Of a DNA stretch of 64,000 nucleotides, positions 1 through 8,952 are shown piece after piece. The stretch's first letter is position 1. Every line of letters begins with the position of its first letter. The notes under the pieces were generated by a model, which was not told the DNA's origin, did no database searches, and saw only the letters and a list, made by a program, of their open reading frames with translations. The DNA lies in contig NZ_PKDG01000024.1 in assembly GCF_002863005.1 (NCBI RefSeq), forward strand, positions 27,150-91,149, given 5' to 3'. The position numbers and the translations under genes were made by a program. The stretch comes from Pseudoxanthomonas sp. Lineage in GTDB: Bacteria > Pseudomonadota > Gammaproteobacteria > Xanthomonadales > Xanthomonadaceae.

Positions 1-2520
1 GCCAGTCGATGCGTTCGGGCGATTCTCTTCCGCATCGCTGTAGGTATATGCCGCATTGAAGCCCCACGGCGATTCCGCCGTATACGGCTTGTCGATGGAA
101 AGCAGCAGCGAATTCAGGTTGTACTCGAAGCCGTTGTCTCCGAGGATCAGACTGCCGTAACCGGGGATGGCGAAGCCGAACGGCACCCCACCCCATGTCT
201 GGCCCAGCGCCTCGAACTCATGGAACGTTCCATTCGGACGCCTGTTGCCCAAATGGGAGTAAATGCCGTCGCGACTGCGGATATGGGACAGCGTGACCGA
301 CGTATTCCAGTCGAGACCCCAGAGCGAGACGATGTTGCGCATGCCCAGGCTGAACTGGTCGGAATACGGGGTCTTGAGATCGTTATTGAGCAGATTGACC
401 TCGCCGCCCGCCGTCGGATTGGCGGCGCTGTACGCGTCCAGGCCTGCCTGTGTCAGCAACGCGGTATTGAAAGGAATGCAACTGGCGCTGGCGGCACAGG
501 GATGCAGTGGCGTCGGGAAACGGATGCTGTAAGTGGTGAACGCACCGCCGTAGTATTCGCGCGCCATGTAGTCGAACAGATTGCGGTCGTACGCGCGGCC
601 TGCACCACCGAAGATCACATGACGCTGATCGCCGGTCAGGTCATAGGAGAAGCCCAGGCGTGGCTGGATGGCCCCCTTGAAGTCCTTGCGATTGCTGCCA
701 TCGCTGATGTAATCCTCGATGTCGTAGTCGGTATCGCGGATGTTGGTCCAGCCACGCAACGCGGTGGCGATGCGGGGATCGAGGCGATAGTCGGTGTAAC
801 TCGGGATTTCTTCGTAGTCCCAGCGCACGCCGAGGTTGAGTGTCAGCTTGTCGGTGACGGCCCAGTCGTCCTGCAGGTAGATGCCGAACTGCTTGTTGGC
901 GGACTCCACGAACGGGTCACGACCGAGACGCGCTGTCGTGAACTCGATGCGGTATGGCTGCGTCAGGCTTTCGTTGACGTCGTACCAGTAGCGCGGATAG
1001 GGCGGGAACTGCTGGAACGCCGTCAGGTCGACCCGCTTGTACTTGATGCCGGCCTTGAGGGTGTGTCCCTCCCACCCGTAGAACGTGAAGTCATTCTGCA
1101 GCGACCAGCCTTTCTGGCCTTTGTCCTGGAAATTGGGTCCGCCGCCGGCATTCAGCACGACCAGGTCCAATTGGCTCGGATTACGCGGGTTGACGATGGT
1201 GTAACGGCTGCTGGGCGCATTCACCAGCGGAGAGGGGTTGTAGGACGATTCCTCGAAGGTGATGTGCGCGTCATTCATCCAGCGCTCGGCCGAGTAGACC
1301 GATCGAAGGTCGTAACGCGTCTCATCGTTGACCAGGCCGGTACCGGCCTCGGGCAGGTTGACGCCACCGATGCCCGAAACACCGACTTCGTCGCGCCGGC
1401 GTGCCGAGAACTCCACCAGGTGATTGTCGCTTGCCTGCCAGCTCAACTTTCCGAAGTAGGTATCCTGGTTGAAGGGACGGCTGTAGAGATTGTCGTACGG
1501 CGCAAGGATCTGCGACGGCAGGTTGGCGCCGGCAGCGTCCGTGGGCAGCAGCATGAGCGCAGGGCGGAGGATGTCCTTCGCCTCGTAAGTAACGAAGAAA
1601 TGCAGCTTGTCGCGAATCAGGGGGCCACCGACCGAAAGCCCATACTGCTCCACACGCTCGATGGCTTCGGCCCCCAAACGCTTCTCTTGGGGCGTCGGAC
1701 TTTGCCATTTCTCGCTGGTGCGATCCCAGAAGAAACTTCCACTGAACTCGTTGGTGCCTGACTTCGTAACGGCAGTGACCGCCGCACTGCTGATCTGGTC
1801 GTACTCGGCCTTGTAGTTCGACGTGATGACCTTGTACTCGCCGATGGCGAGTTGCGGGAACGGATTGCCTTCACTGTCGTCCTGTCCGGTGATGCCACCC
1901 GGGGTGACGTAGTTCTTCTGGCCCACGCCGTCGATGTAGACATTGATGTTGCTGGCGCCTTGCGCGCCACTGCGAAGTTGGCTCTCCTGCCCGCTCGGCG
2001 GCGTGGTGAAGAGCATGCCCGGCACGGTGTCCGCAAACGCGAGGAAATTGCGCGAATTCTGCGGCAGCAGTTCGATCTGCTTGTTGGACACGTAGGTCGC
2101 GACCTCCGACGTCTTTGTCTCCACCAGCATCGGCGCGGTCACGCGAACCGTATCGAGCGTGGTGGCGTCGCCGGCGGGCGCCTGGGCGGCGGATCCCTCA
2201 AGATTCAAGGTTGCCGTCTGGCCGACCGCCAACGTCACCGCACGGCTGCTGGTCTGCCCGCCGGCCGTCACCTCGATGCGGTACGCACCGGGCGGCAAAC
2301 CACCGATGTTGTAGCTGCCATTGGTCGCCTTCGCACTGCGGGTGAGACCGGTATCCACGTTGATCACGGTGACGGTGGCATCGCTGGCAACCGCGCCTCG
2401 CAGCGTGGCGGACGTCGACTGCGCAAGCGCATGGGGTGCCGCCATCGCCAGGCAACTCGCCAGTGCGCAGGACAACAGTTTGCGATTGAGTTGGAACGTG
2501 TTGCGGCCGTGATGCTTCAT
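1..2520 (-). CDS. TonB-dependent receptor, Oar-like (3' end outside window)
   Basis: The minus-strand frame is open from the ATG at 2520 to the window edge, so the C-terminal barrel strands are missing. The start has a strong ribosome site (GGAGGGGAG). The protein begins with a signal peptide ending ALAQS, then a carboxypeptidase-regulatory-like beta-sandwich (about residues 40-110), then a plug domain containing NINVYIDGVGQKNY and outer-membrane barrel sequence. It should import a large ligand, probably an oligosaccharide, across the outer membrane using TonB energy. It is clearly a paralogue of the receptor at 4598-7645: the signal peptides, plug motifs and upstream regions all match. A LacI-type operator lies 49 bases upstream of the start. 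The ligand is unknown; the neighbouring GH3 enzyme suggests a glycan. Confidence 0.93.
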   Translation of the reverse strand, partial: MKHHGRNTFQLNRKLLSCALASCLAMAAPHALAQSTSATLRGAVASDATVTVINVDTGLTRSAKATNGSYNIGGLPPGAYRIEVTAGGQTSSRAVTLAVGQTATLNLEGSAAQAPAGDATTLDTVRVTAPMLVETKTSEVATYVSNKQIELLPQNSRNFLAFADTVPGMLFTTPPSGQESQLRSGAQGASNINVYIDGVGQKNYVTPGGITGQDDSEGNPFPQLAIGEYKVITSNYKAEYDQISSAAVTAVTKSGTNEFSGSFFWDRTSEKWQSPTPQEKRLGAEAIERVEQYGLSVGGPLIRDKLHFFVTYEAKDILRPALMLLPTDAAGANLPSQILAPYDNLYSRPFNQDTYFGKLSWQASDNHLVEFSARRRDEVGVSGIGGVNLPEAGTGLVNDETRYDLRSVYSAERWMNDAHITFEESSYNPSPLVNAPSSRYTIVNPRNPSQLDLVVLNAGGGPNFQDKGQKGWSLQNDFTFYGWEGHTLKAGIKYKRVDLTAFQQFPPYPRYWYDVNESLTQPYRIEFTTARLGRDPFVESANKQFGIYLQDDWAVTDKLTLNLGVRWDYEEIPSYTDYRLDPRIATALRGWTNIRDTDYDIEDYISDGSNRKDFKGAIQPRLGFSYDLTGDQRHVIFGGAGRAYDRNLFDYMAREYYGGAFTTYSIRFPTPLHPCAASASCIPFNTALLTQAGLDAYSAANPTAGGEVNLLNNDLKTPYSDQFSLGMRNIVSLWGLDWNTSVTLSHIRSRDGIYSHLGNRRPNGTFHEFEALGQTWGGVPFGFAIPGYGSLILGDNGFEYNLNSLLLSIDKPYTAESPWGFNAAYTYSDAEENRPNASTG

Positions 2521-2569
2521 GCGGTCTCCCCTCCAGGATGGGTACAGCGTTTGCGACACTCATGCCGCG

Positions 2570-2583
2570 TGTAATCGATTACA
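2570..2583 (-). promoter_or_regulatory. LacI-type operator upstream of TonB receptor 1
   Basis: This is a perfect 14-bp palindrome, TGTAATCGATTACA, with the central CG typical of LacI-family operators. Forty-nine bases separate it from the receptor start, exactly as for the copy at 7695 upstream of the second receptor. Both copies are preceded on the coding strand by a GCTTTTTT tract, so the whole promoter is duplicated. Confidence 0.75.
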
Positions 2584-2850
2584 TCTCTCGCACCAAAAAA
2601 GCGGCATCGCTGCCGTGTACCGTGACGCTCCCCGCGCCCGTCCGTCTGATGGATGTGCCGAATACGCCCGAAGGCGTACCACTTCGTGGCGTTGTCGCGT
2701 GCCAGAGAAAATCCACGGGATGGGCCATGCGTTGACGGCTCGATGACCAGGCAGGACGTCGCGTCATGACCTGCCACCCTTTGCGCACCTCGCAGGTGAG
2801 CCACCCGTGCGTCACGTCCGCCCTCCACGGCTGACCTTCACTGGACGCAA

Positions 2851-2864
2851 TGTAACCGTTTTCA
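2851..2864 (-). promoter_or_regulatory. Second-class LacI-type operator (TGTAACCGTTTTCA) in the 2521-3007 gap
   Basis: The 14-mer TGTAACCGTTTTCA is identical to the one upstream of the lacI gene at 8814 and differs by one base from the one upstream of the GH3 gene at 11248. It lies in a 487-bp stretch without genes between the halogenase stop and receptor 1. It may mark a second promoter for receptor 1 or a distal operator for DNA looping. Apart from the operators I see nothing else in this gap. Confidence 0.6.
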
Positions 2865-3007
2865 GCAGGGGTGGCAAAAGCGTTTTCGCGATCCCCGTCA
2901 CGCCGTGCAGGCCGCGGACAAAAAGGGGAAATTCCAGCCGTTCTCTGCTGCATCGCAACGTAGATTCGTGGCGTGTCCAGCGCCCAGCGCTCGCCCCACG
3001 CCCGCCC

Positions 3008-4531
3008 TCACGACACCGTCGCAGGGGCCCGGCAATGACGGTCGATGAAGGCCTGATGCTTGGGCATGGCCTGCACGCATCGCTGGAGCGTCTCGCGGAC
3101 ACTGGCCACCAACCGAACCACATCCTCCTCCGGCATGCGATCCACAAGGGGCGAATACGCATGCGGCACGATCCGCTGCCCCAACATCACCTGCACCCAG
3201 CTCTGCAGCGCGAAGAATTCCTCGCCGTCACGGTAAAAGCGCCCGGTAGCGCGGAACAGGTCCAGGTTCGCCTGCAACGTATCGGGAATCGGCATGTCCC
3301 GGCATCGCCGCCAGAAAGGCTCGTCGCGTTCGACGGCCTTGTAATGCAGTATCAGGAAGTCGCGGATATGGTCGTATTCGAAGTGGGTACGCGCGTTGTA
3401 GCGCGCCACCAGCCCCGGATCCATGTCGCGATGCGGGAACATGTCCAGCAGGCGCAGGATGCCGGTCTGGATAAGCAGCAGGCTGGTGGATTCCAGCGGC
3501 TCCATGAACCCGCTGGCCAACCCGATGGCGACGACATTGCGGTTCCAGAACTGCTTACGCTTGCCGGTGACGAAGCGCAGCGGCCGCGGCTCTGCCTGCG
3601 GTTTTCCGTCGAGGTTGCCCAGCAGCGTTCCAATCGCCTCGTCTTCGCTCATGAAATCGCTGCAGTAGACCATGCCGTTGCCGGTACGGTGCTGCAACGG
3701 AATCCGCCACTGCCAGCCGGCGGTACGCGCGGTGGATCTTGTGTAGGGCGTGGGATCGCCGACGCGATCGCAGGGAACGGCGACCGCACGGTCGCAGGGC
3801 AGCCAGTGGCTCCAGTCCTCGTAACCGGTCTGGAGCGCCTGTTCGATCAACAGCCCGCGGAAGCCGGAGCAATCGATGAAGAGGTCGCCGGTGACGCGGC
3901 GACCGTCTTCCATTACCACAGCGCTCACGAATCCCGTTTCCGGCACCCGTTCCACGTCGACCACCTTGCCTTCCACCCGCTCGACTCCCAAGCGTTCGGC
4001 GAATGCGCGAAGGTAGCGGGCGTACAGCGTCGCATCGAAGTGATAGGCATACGCAACGTTGGCGAGCGGCGACGTCGGCGGTACGTCGTTGGCACCGGGC
4101 AGGAACCGGTCTTCGCGCGACGCGAGCGTCTGCAACTGATAGGAGCCGATATCGCCTACGTCCTTGCCTGCCAGCAGCAGCCGCAGCCAGTAGTGATGGA
4201 ACGCGGCGGGGCCGGGATCGTGGCCGACCGTTCCGAAGCCGTGCATATAGCGGTCGCCGATGCGCGCCCAGTCGCGGAACTCGATGCCGAGCTTGAAGGT
4301 GCCCTGCGTGGCACGCACGAACTCGGCCTCATCCAGCCCGAGTGCCTGCGCGTTGAAAGTCCGGATGTGCGGCACGGTCGCTTCGCCGACGCCGACGATG
4401 CCGATCTCGTCCGACTCCACCAGCCGCACCTTGCAGCTTCTTTCCAGATGCCGGACCAGTGCCGACGCCGCCATCCAGCCGGCGGAGCCACCGCCCACCA
4501 CGACGACCTCGCGAATCGCATTCCCGTCCAT
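3008..4531 (-). CDS. Flavin-dependent (tryptophan-type) halogenase family protein
   Basis: The 507-residue protein has the usual length for flavin-dependent halogenases. The FAD-binding GGGSAG lies at residues 13-18. Lys80 in GTFKLGIEF matches the catalytic lysine of the family, WQWRIP at 273-278 is the diagnostic WxWxIP motif, and FMEPLEST is the conserved segment near the active site. The known family reaction uses FADH2, O2 and halide to make hypohalous acid, which chlorinates or brominates a substrate. The gene follows the receptor at 4598-7645 by 66 bases, so it is probably in the same transcript. In Xanthomonas and Caulobacter, relatives often sit beside TonB receptors, where the true substrate is unknown. 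The tryptophan annotation is therefore by family only; a role tied to glycan or aromatic uptake is inferred. Confidence 0.9.
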   Translation of the reverse strand: MDGNAIREVVVVGGGSAGWMAASALVRHLERSCKVRLVESDEIGIVGVGEATVPHIRTFNAQALGLDEAEFVRATQGTFKLGIEFRDWARIGDRYMHGFGTVGHDPGPAAFHHYWLRLLLAGKDVGDIGSYQLQTLASREDRFLPGANDVPPTSPLANVAYAYHFDATLYARYLRAFAERLGVERVEGKVVDVERVPETGFVSAVVMEDGRRVTGDLFIDCSGFRGLLIEQALQTGYEDWSHWLPCDRAVAVPCDRVGDPTPYTRSTARTAGWQWRIPLQHRTGNGMVYCSDFMSEDEAIGTLLGNLDGKPQAEPRPLRFVTGKRKQFWNRNVVAIGLASGFMEPLESTSLLLIQTGILRLLDMFPHRDMDPGLVARYNARTHFEYDHIRDFLILHYKAVERDEPFWRRCRDMPIPDTLQANLDLFRATGRFYRDGEEFFALQSWVQVMLGQRIVPHAYSPLVDRMPEEDVVRLVASVRETLQRCVQAMPKHQAFIDRHCRAPATVS

Positions 4532-4549
4532 CTCTCCTCCCCCATATGA

Positions 4550-4573
4550 CGGGACCCGCTTGCGCGGGTCCCG
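4550..4573 (-). terminator. Intercistronic hairpin between receptor 2 and halogenase
   Basis: A perfect 10-bp GC-rich stem (CGGGACCCGC paired with GCGGGTCCCG) with a TTGC loop lies 24 bases past the receptor stop. No U-tract follows, so it looks more like an mRNA-stability or partial-attenuation element than a full terminator. Confidence 0.55.
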
Positions 4574-4597
4574 AACATGACCGATGACGCCGTCCTG

Positions 4598-7500
4598 TTA
4601 CCAGGTCAGACGTGCACTGACGAACAGCGTACGCGGCGGCGTGTAGCTGGTGACGCCGTTGCCGGTGCTTACCACGCTGGTCTCCGGATCGTATACGCCA
4701 CCAGAACCCCAGACCGTGCGATACGAGCTGTAGTTCTTCGCGTTGGTGACGTTGATCATGTCCGCACGCACTTCGAATGCCATGTCTTCGGCGATGTCGA
4801 AGCGCTTGGACAACGACAGGTCCAATTGCTTCGTGCCGAAGGTACCGGGCGTGTCGGTCGAGACGATGAGCGGCGGGGCGGCGGTGATGCTACCGTAGTC
4901 ACGCCAGCCGACGACCGCATTAAGCGGGGGCGGCGTTGCAAGCGTGACCTTTGCCGATGCAGTGAAGCCCCACGGCAAATCGTAGATGCCGGTCATCACC
5001 AAGCGGTGGCGAGGTACGGCCTTCAAGTCGATGAAGGGATAGCCATCGATGGTGGCGGCATCGAACGAGTAATGCTCATCGCCGCCGCGGTTACCCTTGG
5101 CGCGCGAGAACGTATACGCCGCCGTGAAACCCCAGCCCGACTCTTCCGTGTACGGCTTTTCCGTGGACAGCAGCAACTGGGTGGTCTTGGTCTCTATCCC
5201 GTTGTCGCCCAAGATGAGCGCACCGAAGCCCGGCGGCTGGTGCTCCCACGGCTGTGCCAGATCTGCCGCATCCCAGGACGGCGCGTCATAGAAGTTGCCA
5301 TTCGGATAGCGGTTACCCAGAGTGAAGACGAAGCCCTCCTTGCTATGGACGTACGCGACGGTGGCCGACGAATTCCATTCTCCGATGGTGCCGCGAATGC
5401 CCAACGAGTACTGGTCCGAGTAAGGCGTCACCAGATCGTTGTTCATCAAGTCGATTTCGCCGTTGCGACGGCGCGTGTCGATCAGCGAGTAGAGCTCATC
5501 GATACCGTTGAGGAAGCGCGGGTCCCAGTTGACGCAGGTGCCAGGGGCCGGCGTGCAACCCGAGCTCTCAACGAAACTGATGTCGTAAGTCGCCAAGGCG
5601 GCCTTGACTTGTTCCAGGCCCAGATAGTCGTAGAGATTTCGGTCGTAGCTGCGGCCTGCGCCACCGAACAACACCCAGCGTTCGTCGCCAGCCAGATCGT
5701 ACGAGAAGCCCAGGCGCGGCGCCCAGTTGTTCTTGTCGGACTTGCGGTTGTTGCCCGTGCTGATGTAGTCCTCGATATTGACGCCGCCCGCGCGCAGCTG
5801 GTCGGCATAGATGCCGCCCGAATTGCTGCCCGTGCCCGGACCGTACAGGGCGTCGACGACTTCTTGAGGCGTACGGAAATCCACGTAGGACGGGATTTCC
5901 TCGTAGTCCCAGCGCAGGCCGAGGTTCAGCTGGAGCCGATCGGTGACATCCCAATCATCCTGGATGTAGATGCCGTACTGCTTGGCGGTGGTTTCTACGA
6001 TGGGCGAGGCACCCTCGAAGGGCGCATTGAAGCTCACCATGTAGGGAATGCTGTTGGTGCCCACCGGAGAATACGGCGTGACGGCGAGCGAACCGTCGTT
6101 GACGGAGTACCGGAATGTCGGGTTGATAGCCGAATTCTCGCTCTGGGTCAGTTCGACCGACTTGTACTTGACACCCATCTTAACGACGTGGTCGCCCATC
6201 CACTCAAACGAGTTGAAGGTAAGGTCGTTCTGGAACGCTGGCCCCTTCTGCCCCTTGCGCTGGATCGACAAGGCGCTTGTCGAATCGGCGGTGATCAGTA
6301 CGTCGTTTCGATTCGGACCGCGGGTGTAGACCGACTGGTTGCCAATCGTGAAAGCCGCCGGATTGAACAGTGAATCCTCGTAGGTAACGCGCGCTTCGTT
6401 GAGGAATGTTTCGCCGTAATGCATCCAACGTAGGTCATAGCGCTTGTCGGTGTTGAAGTTGACCTTGGCCGCACTGTCCGTGGTGGTGCCGCCCGCACCG
6501 CTGACGCCCTCTTCGTCGCGATACTTGGCTGACAGTTCAAGCCTGTCATTGTCGCCGACATCCCAGCTCAACTTACCGAAGTACAGGTCCTCATTGAAAG
6601 GCTGCGTCGTCGGCCCAAGCTGCGCGCGCACGCCCGCAGGCAGGAAGTCCTCGAACGACTCCCACTGACGTTCCGTAGCGACCGGATTGACATTCAGCAC
6701 GAAATCCTTGGCTTCGTAGCTGAAGAAGAAGTGCATCTTGTCCTGGATGATAGGGCCGCCCAACGCAAAGCCATACTCGTTCTGCTTCGTCTGGGACTTG
6801 TCTTCACCCTTGGCCTCTTCGCCGACCGTCGGCTGGCGCATGGAGGTATTGGTGTACCGGGTGAAGAGTTCACCCTTGAACTCGTTCGTTCCCGACTTGG
6901 TCTGCGCGATGATCGCCGCAGAACCCACCTGGTCGAACTCGGCCTTGTAGTTCGAGGTAACGACCTTGTATTCGCCGATGGCCAGCTGCGGGAACGGGTT
7001 GCCCGCGCTCTGGTCCTGACCTGCTACGCCGCCCGTCAACACGTAGTTCTTCTGGCCGACGCCGTCGATGTAGACGTTGATGGCGCTCGTCTTCTGCGCG
7101 CCGCCACGCAGCTTGGACTGGCCGCTGCTCTGGTCTGTCTCGAACTGCATGCCCGGGACCGTGTCGGCGAACTCGAGGAAGTTGCGCGTCAGCTGCGGGA
7201 CGGTGTTGATCTGTTTGAGCGAGACATTGGTACCGACTTCGGACGTCTTGACCTCCTGCAGCGGCGGTGCGGACACGCGCACGGTGTCGAGCGTGGTCGC
7301 GTCACCCGCCGGCGCGGCAGGCGCACCACCCACCAGGTCCAGACTGACCGACGTCGCTACCTGCAGGGTGACGGTGCGTTCGGTGCCGCCCGACGACACC
7401 GTATAGGTGCCCGGCGGCAAACCGGCCAGCGCGTAACTTCCGTCGGCATTCGCGGTGACCTGACGCTTGCTGCCAGTAGCGGTGTTGACCGCCGTGACCT

Positions 7501-7645
7501 GCGCGCCAGCGTCAGCCTTGCCGCGCAGCGTGGCGTTGGACGACTGGGCGATCGCGTGGCCGCTCGCCACGACCAGCACGCTGGCCAGTGCGCACGTCAG
7601 CAGTTTGCGCTTGGGTTGGAACATGTTCCGGTTGCGCTGTTTCAT
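4598..7645 (-). CDS. TonB-dependent receptor, Oar-like
   Basis: This is a complete 1015-residue outer-membrane receptor. The start at 7645 (MKQRN) is preferred because GGAGGGAG lies just upstream; a TTG 15 bases earlier overlaps that ribosome site. A signal peptide ends around AIAQS. A carboxypeptidase-regulatory-like domain follows, then a plug with INVYIDGVGQKNYVL, then a large barrel ending in the aromatic residue Trp (RLTW), as is typical of outer-membrane proteins. It imports an unknown ligand with TonB energy. It is probably co-transcribed with the downstream halogenase. A LacI-type operator 49 bases upstream suggests sugar-induced expression. Confidence 0.95.
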   Translation of the reverse strand: MKQRNRNMFQPKRKLLTCALASVLVVASGHAIAQSSNATLRGKADAGAQVTAVNTATGSKRQVTANADGSYALAGLPPGTYTVSSGGTERTVTLQVATSVSLDLVGGAPAAPAGDATTLDTVRVSAPPLQEVKTSEVGTNVSLKQINTVPQLTRNFLEFADTVPGMQFETDQSSGQSKLRGGAQKTSAINVYIDGVGQKNYVLTGGVAGQDQSAGNPFPQLAIGEYKVVTSNYKAEFDQVGSAAIIAQTKSGTNEFKGELFTRYTNTSMRQPTVGEEAKGEDKSQTKQNEYGFALGGPIIQDKMHFFFSYEAKDFVLNVNPVATERQWESFEDFLPAGVRAQLGPTTQPFNEDLYFGKLSWDVGDNDRLELSAKYRDEEGVSGAGGTTTDSAAKVNFNTDKRYDLRWMHYGETFLNEARVTYEDSLFNPAAFTIGNQSVYTRGPNRNDVLITADSTSALSIQRKGQKGPAFQNDLTFNSFEWMGDHVVKMGVKYKSVELTQSENSAINPTFRYSVNDGSLAVTPYSPVGTNSIPYMVSFNAPFEGASPIVETTAKQYGIYIQDDWDVTDRLQLNLGLRWDYEEIPSYVDFRTPQEVVDALYGPGTGSNSGGIYADQLRAGGVNIEDYISTGNNRKSDKNNWAPRLGFSYDLAGDERWVLFGGAGRSYDRNLYDYLGLEQVKAALATYDISFVESSGCTPAPGTCVNWDPRFLNGIDELYSLIDTRRRNGEIDLMNNDLVTPYSDQYSLGIRGTIGEWNSSATVAYVHSKEGFVFTLGNRYPNGNFYDAPSWDAADLAQPWEHQPPGFGALILGDNGIETKTTQLLLSTEKPYTEESGWGFTAAYTFSRAKGNRGGDEHYSFDAATIDGYPFIDLKAVPRHRLVMTGIYDLPWGFTASAKVTLATPPPLNAVVGWRDYGSITAAPPLIVSTDTPGTFGTKQLDLSLSKRFDIAEDMAFEVRADMINVTNAKNYSSYRTVWGSGGVYDPETSVVSTGNGVTSYTPPRTLFVSARLTW

Positions 7646-7694
7646 TGGCTCTCCCTCCAAAGATTGATGTGGTGCATATCGGCTTGATGCCGCT

Positions 7695-7708
7695 TGTAAT
7701 CGATTACA
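7695..7708 (-). promoter_or_regulatory. LacI-type operator upstream of TonB receptor 2
   Basis: The perfect palindrome TGTAATCGATTACA is identical to the one upstream of receptor 1, with the same 49-base distance to the start codon. A T-tract on the coding strand lies just upstream of it. Confidence 0.75.
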
Positions 7709-7741
7709 TCCCCGCCCAAAAAAAAGCGGTCCTGTCTCTAC

Positions 7742-8770
7742 CTAAGTCTTTGCGTGGCGGCCCTCTCCCACACTCGAAGCCCGGACGATCAGTTCTGGAA
7801 TCAGCATGGCGGACGGCGCGACGCGCGCGCCGTCGGAATCGATCGCATCCAGCAGGCGGCTCATCGCCTGTCCACCCAGCTCCGCGATACTGACGCGCAT
7901 CGTGGTCAAGGTCGGGTGAACGAAACGCGCCAGCGGAATGTCGTCGAAACCGGCCAGCGCCACATCCTGCGGGACGCGCACGCCGGCCTCGTTGAAGGCG
8001 TACAGGCAGCCCAGTGCCGTCATGTCGTTGGCGGCGAAGACGGCCTGCGGCCGGTCCGCCGACTGCGCCATGCGCTTGCCGGCCTCATAGCCCGAAGACT
8101 CACTGAAGTCGCCGGCGAATTCCTGCGGTGGCGTCCCCGGCACGAAACGCGCCATGGCATCGCGGTAACCGCGCAGGCGTTCGCGCGCATCGAAGTTGCC
8201 CTCGGGGCCACCGATGAAGGCGATGCGGCGGTGCCCGGCGTTCGCCAGGTGTTCCACCATTGCCACGGCAGCGCCGTAGTTGTCGATGGTCAATGCAGGA
8301 TAGGACGCATCCTGCACGTCGGTATTGATCAGCACGACCGGCAGGGAGGACGGCAGGTTGTCGACGAGGAAGCCAGGACGGTCGCTGTACGGGGACAGCA
8401 CCAGCAATCCGTCGACGCGGCCCCGCATCGCACGCAGCGCCTCGCCCTGCTCTTCCGGGTGACCGTGGTAACTGGAGACCAGCAGATGTTGGCGACGCGC
8501 GCGGGCGACCTGGTCGATGCCGCGCACCAGTTCCGAGAAGAACTCGCCGTACAGATCGGGCAGGACCACGCCAATGGTCTGCGTGCGCCGGCTGCTCAGG
8601 CTGCGCGCAGCGGCGTGTGGCTGGTAGCGGAGGCGGTCGGCGGTGGCGAGCACCTGCTGGCGGACGGACTCGGCGACATTCTCGTGGCCATTCAACGCAC
8701 GCGACACGGTGGCGACGGAAACCCGCGCCTCACGTGCGACGTCCTTGATGGTGACCGAGGTTCGCGCCAT
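7742..8770 (-). CDS. LacI/GalR-family transcriptional regulator
   Basis: The 342-residue protein starts with the LacI helix-turn-helix (TIKDVAREARVSVATVSRAL, residues 7-26) and hinge helix. A periplasmic-binding-protein-like sensor domain begins near TIGVVLPDL. It most likely represses the locus and releases DNA when the imported sugar binds. The gene sits between the glucosidase and receptor 2 on the same strand. An operator-like site (TGTAACCGTTTTCA) lies 43 bases upstream of its own start, which suggests autoregulation. Which of the two operator classes it binds cannot be decided from sequence. Confidence 0.95.
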   Translation of the reverse strand: MARTSVTIKDVAREARVSVATVSRALNGHENVAESVRQQVLATADRLRYQPHAAARSLSSRRTQTIGVVLPDLYGEFFSELVRGIDQVARARRQHLLVSSYHGHPEEQGEALRAMRGRVDGLLVLSPYSDRPGFLVDNLPSSLPVVLINTDVQDASYPALTIDNYGAAVAMVEHLANAGHRRIAFIGGPEGNFDARERLRGYRDAMARFVPGTPPQEFAGDFSESSGYEAGKRMAQSADRPQAVFAANDMTALGCLYAFNEAGVRVPQDVALAGFDDIPLARFVHPTLTTMRVSIAELGGQAMSRLLDAIDSDGARVAPSAMLIPELIVRASSVGEGRHAKT

Positions 8771-8813
8771 TCCCCGCCCCTCCGCGGTGATGACTGCTGC
8801 AAGTGGCGCGGAC

Positions 8814-8827
8814 TGTAACCGTTTTCA
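8814..8827 (-). promoter_or_regulatory. LacI-type operator upstream of the lacI-family gene
   Basis: TGTAACCGTTTTCA is the same 14-mer as at 2851 and one base different from the site at 11248. Its position 43 bases before the regulator start suggests autorepression. Confidence 0.65.
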
Positions 8828-8952
8828 CGGAAACGTGTAAAGCCCGCGTTATTCGACACGCAAACCCTCGGAAATTCATGCACTTGCATGAACCTCCGAG
8901 CGACCGGGAACATTTTGCATTGCAGCATGATCCGCTGCTGCAATTCCCACTT

